Positions 39,641 through 48,587 of a stretch of DNA of 64,000 nt are shown here, one piece after another. Position numbers and translations under genes: made by a program. The notes below the pieces were generated by a model. The model saw only the letters and a program-made list of their open reading frames with translations. It searched no databases and was not told the origin of the DNA. Within the stretch, counting starts at the first letter, position 1, and each line of letters begins with the position of its first letter. Source of the DNA: Granulosicoccaceae sp. 1_MG-2023 (GTDB taxonomy: Bacteria > Pseudomonadota > Gammaproteobacteria > Granulosicoccales > Granulosicoccaceae); contig JAUOPI010000008.1 of NCBI GenBank assembly GCA_030546905.1, positions 94,687 through 158,686 of the forward strand, in the 5' to 3' direction.

Positions 39641-40483
39641 TTAGTTCACTGTCATGGGTAAGGTCGTGCAGGATTCCATCTGACCGGATTTAAGCCCGGT
39701 CAGAAACCATGTTGCACGTTGCTCGGAAGTGCCGTGGGTAAAAGCATCGGGCCGCACATACTGTCCGGCACGACGCATGATTTCGTCGTCGCCGATGGCC
39801 GCAGCGGTGCGCAGCCCTTCTTCGATATCGCCTTCTTCGAGCAGATAGCTTTGCTTGTGCGCGTGATGCGCCCACACGCCCGCATAGCAATCGGCCTGCA
39901 GTTCGGCTCTGACCGACAGCGCATTCCCGTCCGCCTCACTCATCTGCATCCGTTCGCGCTGGACCGCCATCGATATGCCAAGCAGGTTCTGCACATGGTG
40001 GCCGATCTCGTGCCCAATCACATAAGCGCGGGCAAAGTCACCGACGCCGCCCATGCTTTCCAGCTGATTAAAAAAGGACAGATCGATGTAAACCTGATTG
40101 TCACCCGGGCAATAAAACGGCCCCGATGCGGCAGAAGCAAAACCGCAAGCCGAGTTCACCTGACCGGAAAAAAGCACCAGCTTCGGCTCCTGATAGCGAC
40201 CGCTACGCGCGGCAAACTGTTGCGCCCAGACATCCTCGGTCGAGGCCAGAATCGCCGACACGAACTGCACGTTTTCATCATCCTGCGCACCGCTCACGGC
40301 ACTGCCGTTCTCATAGGCAAGATCGCCGGTCGAGAAGAACTGCGTCAGATCCGTGCCCAGAAACAAGCCCAGTACCAGCAGAATCAGAGTACCGATACCG
40401 CCGCCCATTTTGGCTCCGCGGCCGACCCGCGAGCCACGCCGGTCCTCTACGTTCTTGCTTTGACGCACACGTCTCCAACGCAT
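39641..40483 (-). CDS. ypfJ: YpfJ-type zinc metallopeptidase-like membrane protein
   Basis: The 280-residue protein starts with a basic segment MRWRRVRQSKNVEDRRGSR, has one membrane anchor (about 28-46, GGGIGTLILLVLGLFLGTD) and a periplasmic domain with SACGFASAASGPFYCPGDNQVYIDLSFF, split here over two lines of the family alignment, and the zinc motif HEIGHH followed by ELQADCYAGVWAHHA. These are the characteristic features of the YpfJ / neutral zinc metallopeptidase family. Substrates are unknown. It begins the ypfJ-ATPase-metA unit. Confidence 0.92.
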   Translation of the reverse strand: MRWRRVRQSKNVEDRRGSRVGRGAKMGGGIGTLILLVLGLFLGTDLTQFFSTGDLAYENGSAVSGAQDDENVQFVSAILASTEDVWAQQFAARSGRYQEPKLVLFSGQVNSACGFASAASGPFYCPGDNQVYIDLSFFNQLESMGGVGDFARAYVIGHEIGHHVQNLLGISMAVQRERMQMSEADGNALSVRAELQADCYAGVWAHHAHKQSYLLEEGDIEEGLRTAAAIGDDEIMRRAGQYVRPDAFTHGTSEQRATWFLTGLKSGQMESCTTLPMTVN

Positions 40484-40603
40484 GATATTTACCTTTTCTG
40501 TGAGAGCGGGCCCCGGCCCTGATAGCGCGCTAGTTTAGCATTCCGGCGGCGCGGCGCGAACAAGCCGCTTGCAGCGCCCCGCGCAGCCGACGACAATGCG
40601 CCG

Positions 40604-41407
40604 ATGAGCGGCCCTACCCCGCGGCTGATCGACAGCCACTGCCACATCGATGACGCACGTTTTTCAGCTGATCTCAGCGAGGTGCTTGAGCGCGCCCGTC
40701 GTCAGGGCATCAGCATGCAGGTCGTGCCGGCGGTGCGCCGTGACGGCTGGCAACACCTGAAAGACCTCTGCCGGCAACACCCGCAGCTACACCCCTGCTA
40801 CGGCTTGCATCCGTATTTTCTCGCGCACCACCGCGAAGCGGACATCGCCGCGCTGGATCACTGGCTCAGCGACACCCCCTGCGTGGCGCTCGGCGAGTGC
40901 GGTCTGGATTATCTGCGCAAAGATACGGACCGCCTGGCCCAGCGAAAACTATTTGCCGCGCAACTGGAGCTGGCCGCCAAACATCAGCTGCCGGTGGTGT
41001 TACACGTCAATAAGGCGGTGGAAGATATATTGCTGATGCTTGCCGACAGCGATGTCCGCGGCGGCCTGATGCACGCATTCAACGGCAGTGAACAACAGGC
41101 CGAACGGGCCATCGCGCGGGGCTTTAAGCTCGGCTTCGGCGGCGCTGCCACCTATACGCGCGCGCGCCGCCTGCGCCACCTGCTCAGCGAACTGCCGCTG
41201 TCGGCGCTGATGATCGAAACCGACGCGCCGGACCAGCCCCCCGCGTCACACCATGGCGAGCGCAACGAACCGGCGTTTTTACGCGATATTTTCGCGCATT
41301 TCTGCACCCTGCGCCGCGAATCCCCGGTGCAACTGGCCGCCGCATTCAATCACAATGCGCGTTCTCTTTTCGCGCTTCCGGATGACCCATTTGAGCAGCA
41401 TGACTGA
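40604..41407 (+). CDS. TatD family hydrolase
   Basis: The 267-residue protein is a metal-dependent TIM-barrel hydrolase with LIDSHCHIDD (metal HxH), LGECGLDYL, VLHVNKAVEDILL, LMHAFNGSEQQAERAI and the C-terminal LMIETDAPDQPP. TatD relatives have DNase or deacylase activities; this one cannot be placed more closely (YcfH/YjjV type). Its end overlaps hemW by 8 bp. Confidence 0.93.
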   Translation: MSGPTPRLIDSHCHIDDARFSADLSEVLERARRQGISMQVVPAVRRDGWQHLKDLCRQHPQLHPCYGLHPYFLAHHREADIAALDHWLSDTPCVALGECGLDYLRKDTDRLAQRKLFAAQLELAAKHQLPVVLHVNKAVEDILLMLADSDVRGGLMHAFNGSEQQAERAIARGFKLGFGGAATYTRARRLRHLLSELPLSALMIETDAPDQPPASHHGERNEPAFLRDIFAHFCTLRRESPVQLAAAFNHNARSLFALPDDPFEQHD

Positions 41408-42587
41408 TCCCCGCACTGCAGCCCCGGCGGGCGGCCGGCATTTCCCGGCACTACCGCCGCTGAGTCTCTATATCCACGTGCCCTGGTGCATCCGCAAGTG
41501 CCCTTACTGCGATTTCAACTCGCACGCCGTGCGCAGTGAAGGCATACCGGAAGAGGCCTATGTCGACGCCCTGCTCGCTGATCTGGCCGCCGAGCTGGAC
41601 GCGGTTCAGGGCCGCCGCTTCCACAGTCTGTTTCTCGGCGGCGGCACGCCCAGCCTGTTCAGCGAGGCGGCGATCGCCCGCCTGCTCGAAGGCATCGACC
41701 GGCTTGTCCCGCTGGATGCGGAAACCGAGATTACGCTGGAAGCCAACCCCGGCACCTTCGAGCAAGCCCGTTTTACCGGATTCCGCCGGGCCGGGATTAA
41801 CCGGCTCTCGATCGGCATCCAGAGCTTTAACAACCGCGCCCTGCAACGCCTTGGGCGAGTGCATAACAGCGATGAAGCGCTGCGCGCGGTCGGCATCGCC
41901 CGGCGCGCCGGTTTTGAACGGCTGAATCTGGATCTGATGTTTGCCCTGCCACAGCAAACAAACGCCGAAGCGATGCAGGATCTGCAAACCGCCTTTGATC
42001 TGGCACCGGATCATATCTCCTGGTATCAGCTGACCCTGGAGCCCAACACCGCCTTCCATCATCAACCGCCACCGCTGCCTGACGATGACGCGGTCTGGGC
42101 CATGCAAAGCGAAGGACTGGAGCGCCTGCATGCCGAAGGCTACGGGCGCTACGAAATCTCCGCCTATGCCAAGCCCGGCCAGCAAAGCCGGCATAACCTC
42201 AATTACTGGCGTTTCGGTGATTATCTGGGCATAGGCGCCGGCGCCCACGGCAAGATCAGCTTCGCGGCAAACGGGCGGATTGAACGGCGCACCAAACGAC
42301 GTCACCCGCAGGATTACCTGCGGCATCGCGGCACGCAGGCCTTGTCGGGATCGGTCAGTCTGGAAGACGCGGACTTGCCGCTGGAATTTCTGATGAACGC
42401 GCTGCGGCTTCGCGAGGGAGTCAGCCGCGCCCTGTTTTCACAGCACACCGGCCTGCCGGACAGCGCCCTGGCGCCGGTGCTGGCGCAGGTCGGGGGATTG
42501 GGTCTGCTCGAAGACGACAGCACACGCCTGTGCACCACGGCGCTGGGCTTTGATCACCTCAACAGCTTGCTGGCACGGCTGGTCTGA
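41400..42587 (+). CDS. hemW: Radical SAM haem chaperone HemW
   Basis: The 395-residue protein carries the radical SAM cluster motif CIRKCPYCDF after LSLYIHVPW, then FLGGGTPSLF, RLSIGIQSFN, LNLDLMFALPQQT and a C-terminal HemN_C-like domain with LPLEFLMNALRLREGV. It is a HemW-type protein (haem-binding chaperone) rather than true coproporphyrinogen dehydrogenase HemN, being shorter and lacking the HemN N-terminal extension. The ATG at 41400 within the end of the tatD-family gene gives the normal N-terminus. Confidence 0.92.
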   Translation: MTDPRTAAPAGGRHFPALPPLSLYIHVPWCIRKCPYCDFNSHAVRSEGIPEEAYVDALLADLAAELDAVQGRRFHSLFLGGGTPSLFSEAAIARLLEGIDRLVPLDAETEITLEANPGTFEQARFTGFRRAGINRLSIGIQSFNNRALQRLGRVHNSDEALRAVGIARRAGFERLNLDLMFALPQQTNAEAMQDLQTAFDLAPDHISWYQLTLEPNTAFHHQPPPLPDDDAVWAMQSEGLERLHAEGYGRYEISAYAKPGQQSRHNLNYWRFGDYLGIGAGAHGKISFAANGRIERRTKRRHPQDYLRHRGTQALSGSVSLEDADLPLEFLMNALRLREGVSRALFSQHTGLPDSALAPVLAQVGGLGLLEDDSTRLCTTALGFDHLNSLLARLV

Positions 42588-42597
42588 AGCGGCCGCC

Positions 42598-43116
42598 TCA
42601 ACGGATACGGTCGATCATCTCAAGACGCTGCTCAGCGCTGCTGTTGACCTGCTCGAGCATCTGCTGCATCTGCAGCGGATTGGCAGTCAGCCCCGGCGTT
42701 ACGGGCGCCGCGGACGGCTGCGCCACCGTGCCGCCGGCACGCGGCGCGGCGGTTTGTGCATTGCGCGGCGCACGGTAAGGTTGCATCACATTCACATCGG
42801 GATCGACGTTAAGCTCGCTGAACGCCACCGGTCCCGGCGGCTTCTCGGTGCCGAACTGCGTCACCCCGTCAGCATCGACCCAACGGTAAATCCGCTGGGC
42901 GGTCTGTTCCGGCGAGAAATAACCCGCTGCCTCACCGGCGGCACGGGCCACCGCACCGGCACTCCCTTCCAGGCTTTGCCCGGCCTCCCGTGACAGAGAG
43001 CCGAATACCGCCGCCGGATCCTGCCCCTGCAGCGACATCATATAAGACATCACGCCGACCAGAATCAGCACCGGTGTCAGTGCCTTGAAAAGAAGTTTGA
43101 AAAAAATGCCTGCCAT
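42598..43116 (-). CDS. DUF4124 domain-containing membrane protein
   Basis: The 172-residue protein has one N-terminal membrane segment (about 7-30), an alanine-rich stretch, and a short DUF4124 motif IYRWVDADGVTQFGTEKPP (about 76-94), then a Pro/Ala linker and a helical tail. DUF4124 is a small, probably beta-hairpin domain common in proteobacterial envelope proteins of unknown function. The gene is convergent with hemW and stands alone. Confidence 0.85.
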   Translation of the reverse strand: MAGIFFKLLFKALTPVLILVGVMSYMMSLQGQDPAAVFGSLSREAGQSLEGSAGAVARAAGEAAGYFSPEQTAQRIYRWVDADGVTQFGTEKPPGPVAFSELNVDPDVNVMQPYRAPRNAQTAAPRAGGTVAQPSAAPVTPGLTANPLQMQQMLEQVNSSAEQRLEMIDRIR

Positions 43117-43264
43117 GAACTGATGCCGGTTAAACCAAAGAAAAATGGCTAAACTTCAAGCCGCATGGGGTTTAATCGGCGAGAAAAGTCCTTACCTTGA
43201 CAAGAAGCTGAACAAACATTGTAAATTCATTGTGCCGGCCCACGGCCCGACCTGTCAGAAGCAC

Positions 43265-43293
43265 TTGCAATAGGCGGGCACTGCCGTTAGAAT
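43265..43293 (+). promoter_or_regulatory. Promoter of rpmE
   Basis: TTGCAA (43265-43270) and TAGAAT (43288-43293) are 17 bp apart, with transcription expected about 35 bp before the rpmE ATG. A second possibility, TTGACA at 43197-43202 with TGTAAA at 43220-43225, lies further upstream. Confidence 0.65.
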
Positions 43294-43332
43294 CCAGCCC
43301 CTTTTCACCGATACGGAATCCGAGAGACCGTT

Positions 43333-43536
43333 ATGAAACCTGACATCCACCCGAACTACAGTGAAATCACGGTCACTTGCAGTTGTGGTAACACCTTCCA
43401 GACGGGTTCCACAATCGGCAAGGACCTCAGCGTTGAAGTCTGCGCAGCCTGCCACCCGTTCTACACCGGCAAGCAAAAGGTTATGGACACAGCCGGCCAG
43501 GTCGACAAGTTCCGCCGCCGCTACGGCAGCAAGTAA
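43333..43536 (+). CDS. rpmE: 50S ribosomal protein L31 (zinc-binding form)
   Basis: The 67-residue protein begins MKPDIHPNY and keeps all four zinc ligands C16, C18, C37 and C40 (CSC and CAAC), followed by HPFYTGKQK. It is therefore the zinc-containing L31, not the zinc-free paralogue made under zinc starvation. A terminator follows after about 40 bp. Confidence 0.97.
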   Translation: MKPDIHPNYSEITVTCSCGNTFQTGSTIGKDLSVEVCAACHPFYTGKQKVMDTAGQVDKFRRRYGSK

Positions 43537-43578
43537 GACCCGTCCGGGCCTGCACGCCCTGTGCGCTGCCGGCTCTGC

Positions 43579-43615
43579 AAAACGGCAGGCAATCATCGCA
43601 TTGCCTGCCGTTTTT
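43579..43615 (+). terminator. Rho-independent terminator of rpmE
   Basis: An 11-bp perfect stem ACGGCAGGCAA / TTGCCTGCCGT with an eight-base loop is followed by five T. Confidence 0.9.
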
Positions 43616-43937
43616 GTGTGCCCGGGATTTTTTTCATTTCCGCCCGCCCCGCCGCTCAGGCAACAGAAGCGCCGCAGCAGTGCTAAACTCCATCAGCCGG
43701 GAACTTCTGCGCCGACCGGGCAACAAAGCCGGTGCGCCGCACCCGGCACAGCAGCCTCCGCTCTCTGTCTTGCGGTGAATCTCCGGCAGCCGGCAAACAA
43801 CACGAACTGAGTAGCGCAAGCAAGGGCATGGCCGGACCAACACAACATCCGTCAGCAACACACCCGAGCGGGCCCGCGAGCAAGCCCGACACCGGCCCGA
43901 CGCAGCTGACAAACCTGATCACCGGAACACTGACACC
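43616..43937 (+). other. 322-bp intergenic stretch without a convincing gene
   Basis: Between the rpmE terminator and the exonuclease gene no conserved frame is seen. A plus frame at 43732-43941 overlaps the next ATG as ATGA but is Pro/Thr/Ser-rich with no signal, motif or strong ribosome site, so it is not called. A TAAACT at 43684 is a possible -10. The last 130 bases are rich in A and C and nearly free of T. Confidence 0.5.
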
Positions 43938-44828
43938 ATGAAAACGCTGTATCTGATTGACTCCAGCATCTACATGTTCCGGTCATGGCATCTCTTACCC
44001 GAAACCATCCTCACACCGCAGAATCAGGCCGCCAACGCCCTGCACGGCTTCGCCGCCTTTCTGCTGCAGGTCACCGAACAGGCCAAACCCACCCACCTGG
44101 TCTGCGCCTTCGACGAATGCTACGAAGGCTCGCTGCGTAAGCAAATCTACCCGCTGTACAAAGCCAACCGCCCGCCAGCGCCGGAGAACCTCCGCCACCA
44201 GTTTGCCTGGTGTCGCGAACTGGCCGGCCTGCTCGGCTTCCACTGCCTGGGCAGTCCGACCCACGAGGCCGATGACATTATCGGCACCCTGGCCGGACAA
44301 ACCCGCGAACAACACGACCGCAGCGTCATTCTGACCGCCGATAAAGACCTGACGCAGTTTATCGGTCCGGACGACATCTACTGGGATTTTTCACGCAAGC
44401 GCCAATTCAGCTACCGCGACATCCGCAAGCGCTGGAACCTGCACCCATCGCAGATCGCCGATATGCTGGCCCTGGCCGGCGACAAATCCGACAACATCCC
44501 GGGCGTGCCCGGCATAGGCGTGCACACCGCCGCACGGCTGCTGGTCAAATGGGGCGACATCGACAACCTCTACGCCCACCTCGGTGAAGTCGCCGATATG
44601 AAGTTCCGCGGCGCCCAGCGCGTCGCACGGCTGGTCGCGGAAAGCCGCGAAGCGGTCTATCTGGCACGCCGCCTGACCGGACTGATGCCCGCCGCCGGTC
44701 TGCCACAACAGACCGAAGACTTCCGTCTGCAGCAACCGGACTTCGACGCACTCGGCCGCTTCTGGGAACAGACCGGCCTGCCCGCCGCTCATCTGCAACG
44801 CTGGCAGCGGGCCTTTGCCCATCTTTGA
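43938..44828 (+). CDS. 5'-3' exonuclease (PolA N-domain / Xni-like)
   Basis: The 296-residue protein has the 5' nuclease core: [31 protein letters not shown] with [25 protein letters not shown] and the helix-hairpin-helix [20 protein letters not shown]. The acidic metal ligands of the family appear to be kept, including DKSDN. It is a stand-alone flap nuclease domain, longer than E. coli Xni (about 251), and could process Okazaki fragments or repair flaps alongside PolA. It is followed 5 bp later by rluE. Confidence 0.9.
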   Translation: MKTLYLIDSSIYMFRSWHLLPETILTPQNQAANALHGFAAFLLQVTEQAKPTHLVCAFDECYEGSLRKQIYPLYKANRPPAPENLRHQFAWCRELAGLLGFHCLGSPTHEADDIIGTLAGQTREQHDRSVILTADKDLTQFIGPDDIYWDFSRKRQFSYRDIRKRWNLHPSQIADMLALAGDKSDNIPGVPGIGVHTAARLLVKWGDIDNLYAHLGEVADMKFRGAQRVARLVAESREAVYLARRLTGLMPAAGLPQQTEDFRLQQPDFDALGRFWEQTGLPAAHLQRWQRAFAHL

Positions 44829-44833
44829 TCCGC

Positions 44834-45499
44834 ATGCGCAAAAAAAACTCAGGAAGACCCCAAGGCCCGGCCCGCACAAGACCGGCGCCACGACGCAGAA
44901 CACCGCAGCGGGCGGCGCGCCCGCACAAGGCAAACGCCGCCACCGAGGTTATTCTTTTTAACAAGCCGTTTAACGTGCTGTGCCAGTTTTCCCGCGATGG
45001 CGATGCCAGCGTACTGGCCGACTATCTGCAAAACCTGCCCGGCTTCTACCCGGCCGGCCGCCTCGACAAAGACAGCGAAGGATTGCTGGTACTGACGAAC
45101 GACGGCGCCCTGCAGCACCGCATCGCACACCCGACCGCCAAGATGAGCAAAACCTATCTGGCCCAGGTCGAGGGCGAAATCAGCGACGCCGCACTGCAAG
45201 CCCTGCGCGACGGCGTCAGACTGAAAGACGGACCAACCCGCCCTGCGCAGGCCGCACGCATCAGCACACCGGAGGATTTATGGCCGCGCGTGCCACCGAT
45301 CCGCGAACGCCGCGCCATCCCGACCAGCTGGCTTGAACTGACCATCAGCGAAGGGCGCAACCGTCAGGTCAGACGCATGACCGCCGCAGTGGGCTTCCCG
45401 ACCCTGCGCCTGATCCGCCGCCGCGTCGGCCCCTGGCAGCTCGACGGCCTGCAGCCCGGACAGTTCCGTCGGCTTCCGATCAGCAATAACGTGAAATAG
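44834..45499 (+). CDS. rluE: 23S rRNA pseudouridine synthase, RluE type
   Basis: The 221-residue protein has a basic N-terminal tail (about 1-35) and an RsuA/RluE catalytic domain with [13 protein letters not shown], the catalytic aspartate in [26 protein letters not shown], and [21 protein letters not shown]. It lacks an S4 domain, which fits RluE (pseudouridine 2457 of 23S rRNA) rather than RluB or RsuA. A TTG nine bases upstream of the chosen ATG is an alternative start. Confidence 0.88.
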   Translation: MRKKNSGRPQGPARTRPAPRRRTPQRAARPHKANAATEVILFNKPFNVLCQFSRDGDASVLADYLQNLPGFYPAGRLDKDSEGLLVLTNDGALQHRIAHPTAKMSKTYLAQVEGEISDAALQALRDGVRLKDGPTRPAQAARISTPEDLWPRVPPIRERRAIPTSWLELTISEGRNRQVRRMTAAVGFPTLRLIRRRVGPWQLDGLQPGQFRRLPISNNVK

Positions 45500-45673
45500 C
45501 TCAACTAACGCCTTGCCGTGCCACGCTTTTTTACATGCATACAAAAAATATTGAACTATCCTTGATGTCATCGAGGCAGGAAGCCCCTGTCACGACCTGC
45601 TCGCCGGCTGCGCCTTAACGCGCGGCCAGTACGCGGCAAAACTTTAAAACCCAAGAGCTCAGAGGATAGCAAC

Positions 45674-46792
45674 ATGAAAAAAACCTTCCGGCCGGGCGCG
45701 CTTGCGTTGGCCCTGACCACAGCACTGATGACAGCCTGCAGCATGGGCACGCAAGAGGTCAGCGTTGACAGCGAACTCGAAAGCCGTCAAGCCGCACTGA
45801 CTCAGCAGGAAGCTGAGCTGCAGCGTCGTCAACAAGAACTCGAAGCGCGTGAAAACGAGCTGCGTGCACAACAAAGCGCTGCACACAACCACGCTCCGGC
45901 CCCGATGGCCGCCGGCAACGAAATGCTGCCGCCGAATGCCAAGCCCGGCGAATGCTACACCCGCGTTTGGGTTGAGCCGCAATACCGCACAGTCACTGAG
46001 CGCGTACGCGTCAGCGATGCCAGCGAGCGCATCGAAGTAGTTCCGGCCAAATACGCCAAAGTCAAAAAACGCGTTCTGGTTGAAGAAGAGTCCACCAAGC
46101 TGGTGACCGTTCCGGCCACTTACAAAACCGTGACTCAGCGCGTTCTGGTTAAACCGGCCGGCACCCGCATCGAACAAATCCCGGCCACATACGAAACTGT
46201 GACCGAGCGTGTTCTGGACAAACCGGCTCACACCACCTGGAAAAAAGGCACAGGCCCGATCCAGCGCATCGACGACACCACCGGCGAAATCATGTGTCTG
46301 GTTGAAGTACCGGCCAGCTACAAAACTGTGACCCGCCGCGTACTGAAGTCACCGGCAACTACCCGTGAAGTGGAAATCCCGGCTGTCTACAAGACTGTGA
46401 CCAAACGCGTTGTTGACCAACCGGCTACAACCCGCGAAGTTGTCATTCCGGCGAAATACACCACCATCGAAGTTGAAGAAGAAGTTCAACCGGCTCAGGA
46501 AAAACGCATCGCGATTCCTGAAGAGTTCAAAAACGTAACCCGTCGCGAACTGGTCTCTGAAGGCCGCATGGAATGGCGTTCAATCCTGTGTGAAACCAAC
46601 ACCACACCGGAACGCATCACCAAGATCCAGCAAGCACTGCTGAAAGCCGGTTACAACCCGGGCCCGATCGACGGTGACATCGGCGCAGAAACCATGCGCG
46701 CTGTTAACGCTTACCAGCGTGACAAAGGCCTGCCTGTCGACAAGTACCTCAACATCGAGACAGTCAAGTCACTGGGCGTATCTCCTAACTAA
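45674..46792 (+). CDS. Repeat-containing lipoprotein with C-terminal peptidoglycan-binding domain
   Basis: The 372-residue protein has a lipobox (LMTAC, modified Cys22), a charged coiled coil (about 33-68, rich in Glu, Gln and Arg heptads), a linker, eight 23-residue repeats (about 98-305) and a PG_binding_1 domain (about 311-370, KIQQALLKAGYNPGPIDGDIG and YQRDKGL). The repeat consensus is roughly P-A-x-Y-K-T-V-T-x-R-V-L. Cysteines C94, C208 and C306 are the only ones in the mature part besides Cys22. Its codon use (many CGT, GTT and CTG) suggests high expression. The layout suggests an envelope protein tethered to a membrane through its lipid and to peptidoglycan through its C-terminus; this is inference, and no closer function is known to me. 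Confidence 0.85.
   Translation: MKKTFRPGALALALTTALMTACSMGTQEVSVDSELESRQAALTQQEAELQRRQQELEARENELRAQQSAAHNHAPAPMAAGNEMLPPNAKPGECYTRVWVEPQYRTVTERVRVSDASERIEVVPAKYAKVKKRVLVEEESTKLVTVPATYKTVTQRVLVKPAGTRIEQIPATYETVTERVLDKPAHTTWKKGTGPIQRIDDTTGEIMCLVEVPASYKTVTRRVLKSPATTREVEIPAVYKTVTKRVVDQPATTREVVIPAKYTTIEVEEEVQPAQEKRIAIPEEFKNVTRRELVSEGRMEWRSILCETNTTPERITKIQQALLKAGYNPGPIDGDIGAETMRAVNAYQRDKGLPVDKYLNIETVKSLGVSPN
45974..46588 (+). repeat. Eight coding repeats of 69 bp (23 residues)
   Basis: The conserved aromatic of each repeat falls at residues 104, 127, 150, 173, 216, 239, 262 and 285, so the spacing is 23, 23, 23, 43, 23, 23, 23. The fourth unit carries an exact 20-residue insertion (TWKKGTGPIQRIDDTTGEIM region). 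Nucleotide identity between units is moderate, for example repeated TACAAAACTGTGACC-like blocks, so the repeats are old rather than freshly amplified. Confidence 0.88.
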
Positions 46793-46813
46793 GCCCGGCT
46801 CAGACTGAGCGCC

Positions 46814-46845
46814 AAAAAACCGGCCCCTTGCGGGCCGGTTTTTTT
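46814..46845 (+). terminator. Rho-independent terminator after the repeat lipoprotein
   Basis: Six A, the stem CCGGCCC / GGGCCGG with loop CTTGC, and seven T begin 21 bp after the stop codon. Confidence 0.92.
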
Positions 46846-47024
46846 ATGCCCGCCATTCCCGTAGCGACGCTTCCCTGTCAGTCGCGCCGTGCACGGCGCA
46901 CATTCCGCCGACTCACCGTCAAACATCCGCCGCGGCGCACGTAAAACACCGACCGGATCACACCTGTTATCCTGCAAATGCCAATATCATGGCGCCTCGA
47001 CCGGATAACACCAATAATAAGCCC

Positions 47025-48587
47025 ATGACCAAGCCACTCCAGCTGATCCTGACCCTCACCCTGCTCCTGCTGAGCCTGAGCATTCCGGCCGTGCACGCCG
47101 ACGACAGCGTAAGCGCAACACTCAGCGGCGACACTGAGAGCCTGTCCGCCCCCGGCAACGAAACCATCCACATCACCCTCTCAGCCCAAGGCACCGACTA
47201 TCCGCTGAGCCTGACTCCCAGCGCCGTCACCGCCGCGCTGAGCGATCTGCCGCGCCAGTACTTCCAGGGCACTGTCGACGGTGATGAGACTTCATGGGCA
47301 CGCCTGTCATGGCACGAAGGCACACTGAGCGGCCATATGATGGCGTTCGGACAACTGCTTGAGATCAGCACCGCGGATACGGACACAGACACAAAGAGCC
47401 GCTTCGCACTGAAACAGATCAAACCGCAAGACCTGCACGGCGGTAACACACTGACACTGCCGACACCGGCCACGCGCTCAACTCTGCCGCTGCAAACCCG
47501 CGCCACCCAGTCCGGCGTGACCGACGTGCTGCGCATCGGCATTATCGTCGACAGCCGCTTTGACAGCGCCTACAACGGACTCGGCCGCGAACAGGCACTG
47601 GACGTCATCAATGCCGTTGACGGCCTCTACCAGGCCGAATTCGGCCTTGCCGTGCGCATCGACACACTGGACCTGCTCGACAGCAGCAATGACCCGTTTA
47701 TCGATATCAGCGGCAACCTCGAAACCCTGCTGCGCAGCCTGCGCAGCTACACCTCCGGGCGCGAAAGCGTTTACGGCGGCCTGGGCGTGGTGCATCTGTT
47801 TTCCGGTAGTTACGATGACAGCAACATCATCGGCCTGAGCTGGATTGACGTGGCCTGCCGCGACGACTTCTACAATGTCAGCGTCTCCACCCCCTTCTCA
47901 CGGCAGATGTTGCTGGCGGCACACGAAATCGCCCACAACCTCGGCGCCCGCCACGATGACGACGCCAGCTGCGAGGTCGAAAACGACAAGATCATGTGGC
48001 CGAACATCTCCTCCTCGACCCTCAGCAGCTTTTCCGACTGCACCAAAGAAGCGGTCATCAGCAAGCTCAGCAACAGCTGCCATGTCGCCAACGTGGACGC
48101 CGGCCTGTCACTGCAGCGCGTCGCCAGCGACGACAGCGACGCTGCCCTGATGATCTCGGTCGAAAACAACGACACCAGCCGCACACTGAACGGCATCGTC
48201 AGCCAGACCGTACTGCCCGACTCCCTGCTGCCGGCCGCCATTCCGGACAACTGCAGCTTTCTCGGCGACACCCTGGCCTGCGAACACGGCAGCATCGAGG
48301 CCGGACAAAGCAGCAGCGTGATCGTCGAACTGGACGGCAGCCTCGCCGGCGGCCTGATCACCGCCAGCGCCACACCAAGCAGCGATGCGGACCTTTACAC
48401 CCTGAACAATTACGCTAGCATCGACCTGAGTGAAGCAAACGTGGTGGCAGACGATGATGCAAGCCAACAAACCGAAACAGCCGGCGCCGAATCCGGCAGC
48501 ACCGGCGGTGGTGCCGGCGCAACACTGTGGCTGGTTCCGCTGCTGGCACTGAGCGCCCTTCGCCGCCGTGAGAAACGCCACCACTAA
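47025..48587 (+). CDS. Secreted M12-type metzincin protease with GlyGly-CTERM tail
   Basis: The 520-residue protein has a signal peptide (MTKPLQLILTLTLLLLSLSIP then AVHA), a propeptide-like region, and a reprolysin-type catalytic domain (about 165-370). The zinc motif HEIAHNLGARHD is at 300-311 (H300, E301, H304, H310), with the Met-turn in KIMWPN and several cysteines. A DUF11-like beta domain follows. The C-terminus is GGGAGA, a hydrophobic stretch LWLVPLLALSAL and RRREKRHH, the form of a GlyGly-CTERM signal processed by rhombosortase, which usually leads to surface attachment or type II secretion. The ATG at 47025 was chosen for the signal peptide. It overlaps the next gene by 20 bp. Confidence 0.88.
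   Translation: MTKPLQLILTLTLLLLSLSIPAVHADDSVSATLSGDTESLSAPGNETIHITLSAQGTDYPLSLTPSAVTAALSDLPRQYFQGTVDGDETSWARLSWHEGTLSGHMMAFGQLLEISTADTDTDTKSRFALKQIKPQDLHGGNTLTLPTPATRSTLPLQTRATQSGVTDVLRIGIIVDSRFDSAYNGLGREQALDVINAVDGLYQAEFGLAVRIDTLDLLDSSNDPFIDISGNLETLLRSLRSYTSGRESVYGGLGVVHLFSGSYDDSNIIGLSWIDVACRDDFYNVSVSTPFSRQMLLAAHEIAHNLGARHDDDASCEVENDKIMWPNISSSTLSSFSDCTKEAVISKLSNSCHVANVDAGLSLQRVASDDSDAALMISVENNDTSRTLNGIVSQTVLPDSLLPAAIPDNCSFLGDTLACEHGSIEAGQSSSVIVELDGSLAGGLITASATPSSDADLYTLNNYASIDLSEANVVADDDASQQTETAGAESGSTGGGAGATLWLVPLLALSALRRREKRHH

Noticed and set aside
43732..43941. 69-residue plus-strand frame overlapping the exonuclease start by ATGA
   Set aside because: Low-complexity Pro/Thr/Ser composition, no ribosome site and no motif; the overlap alone is not enough.
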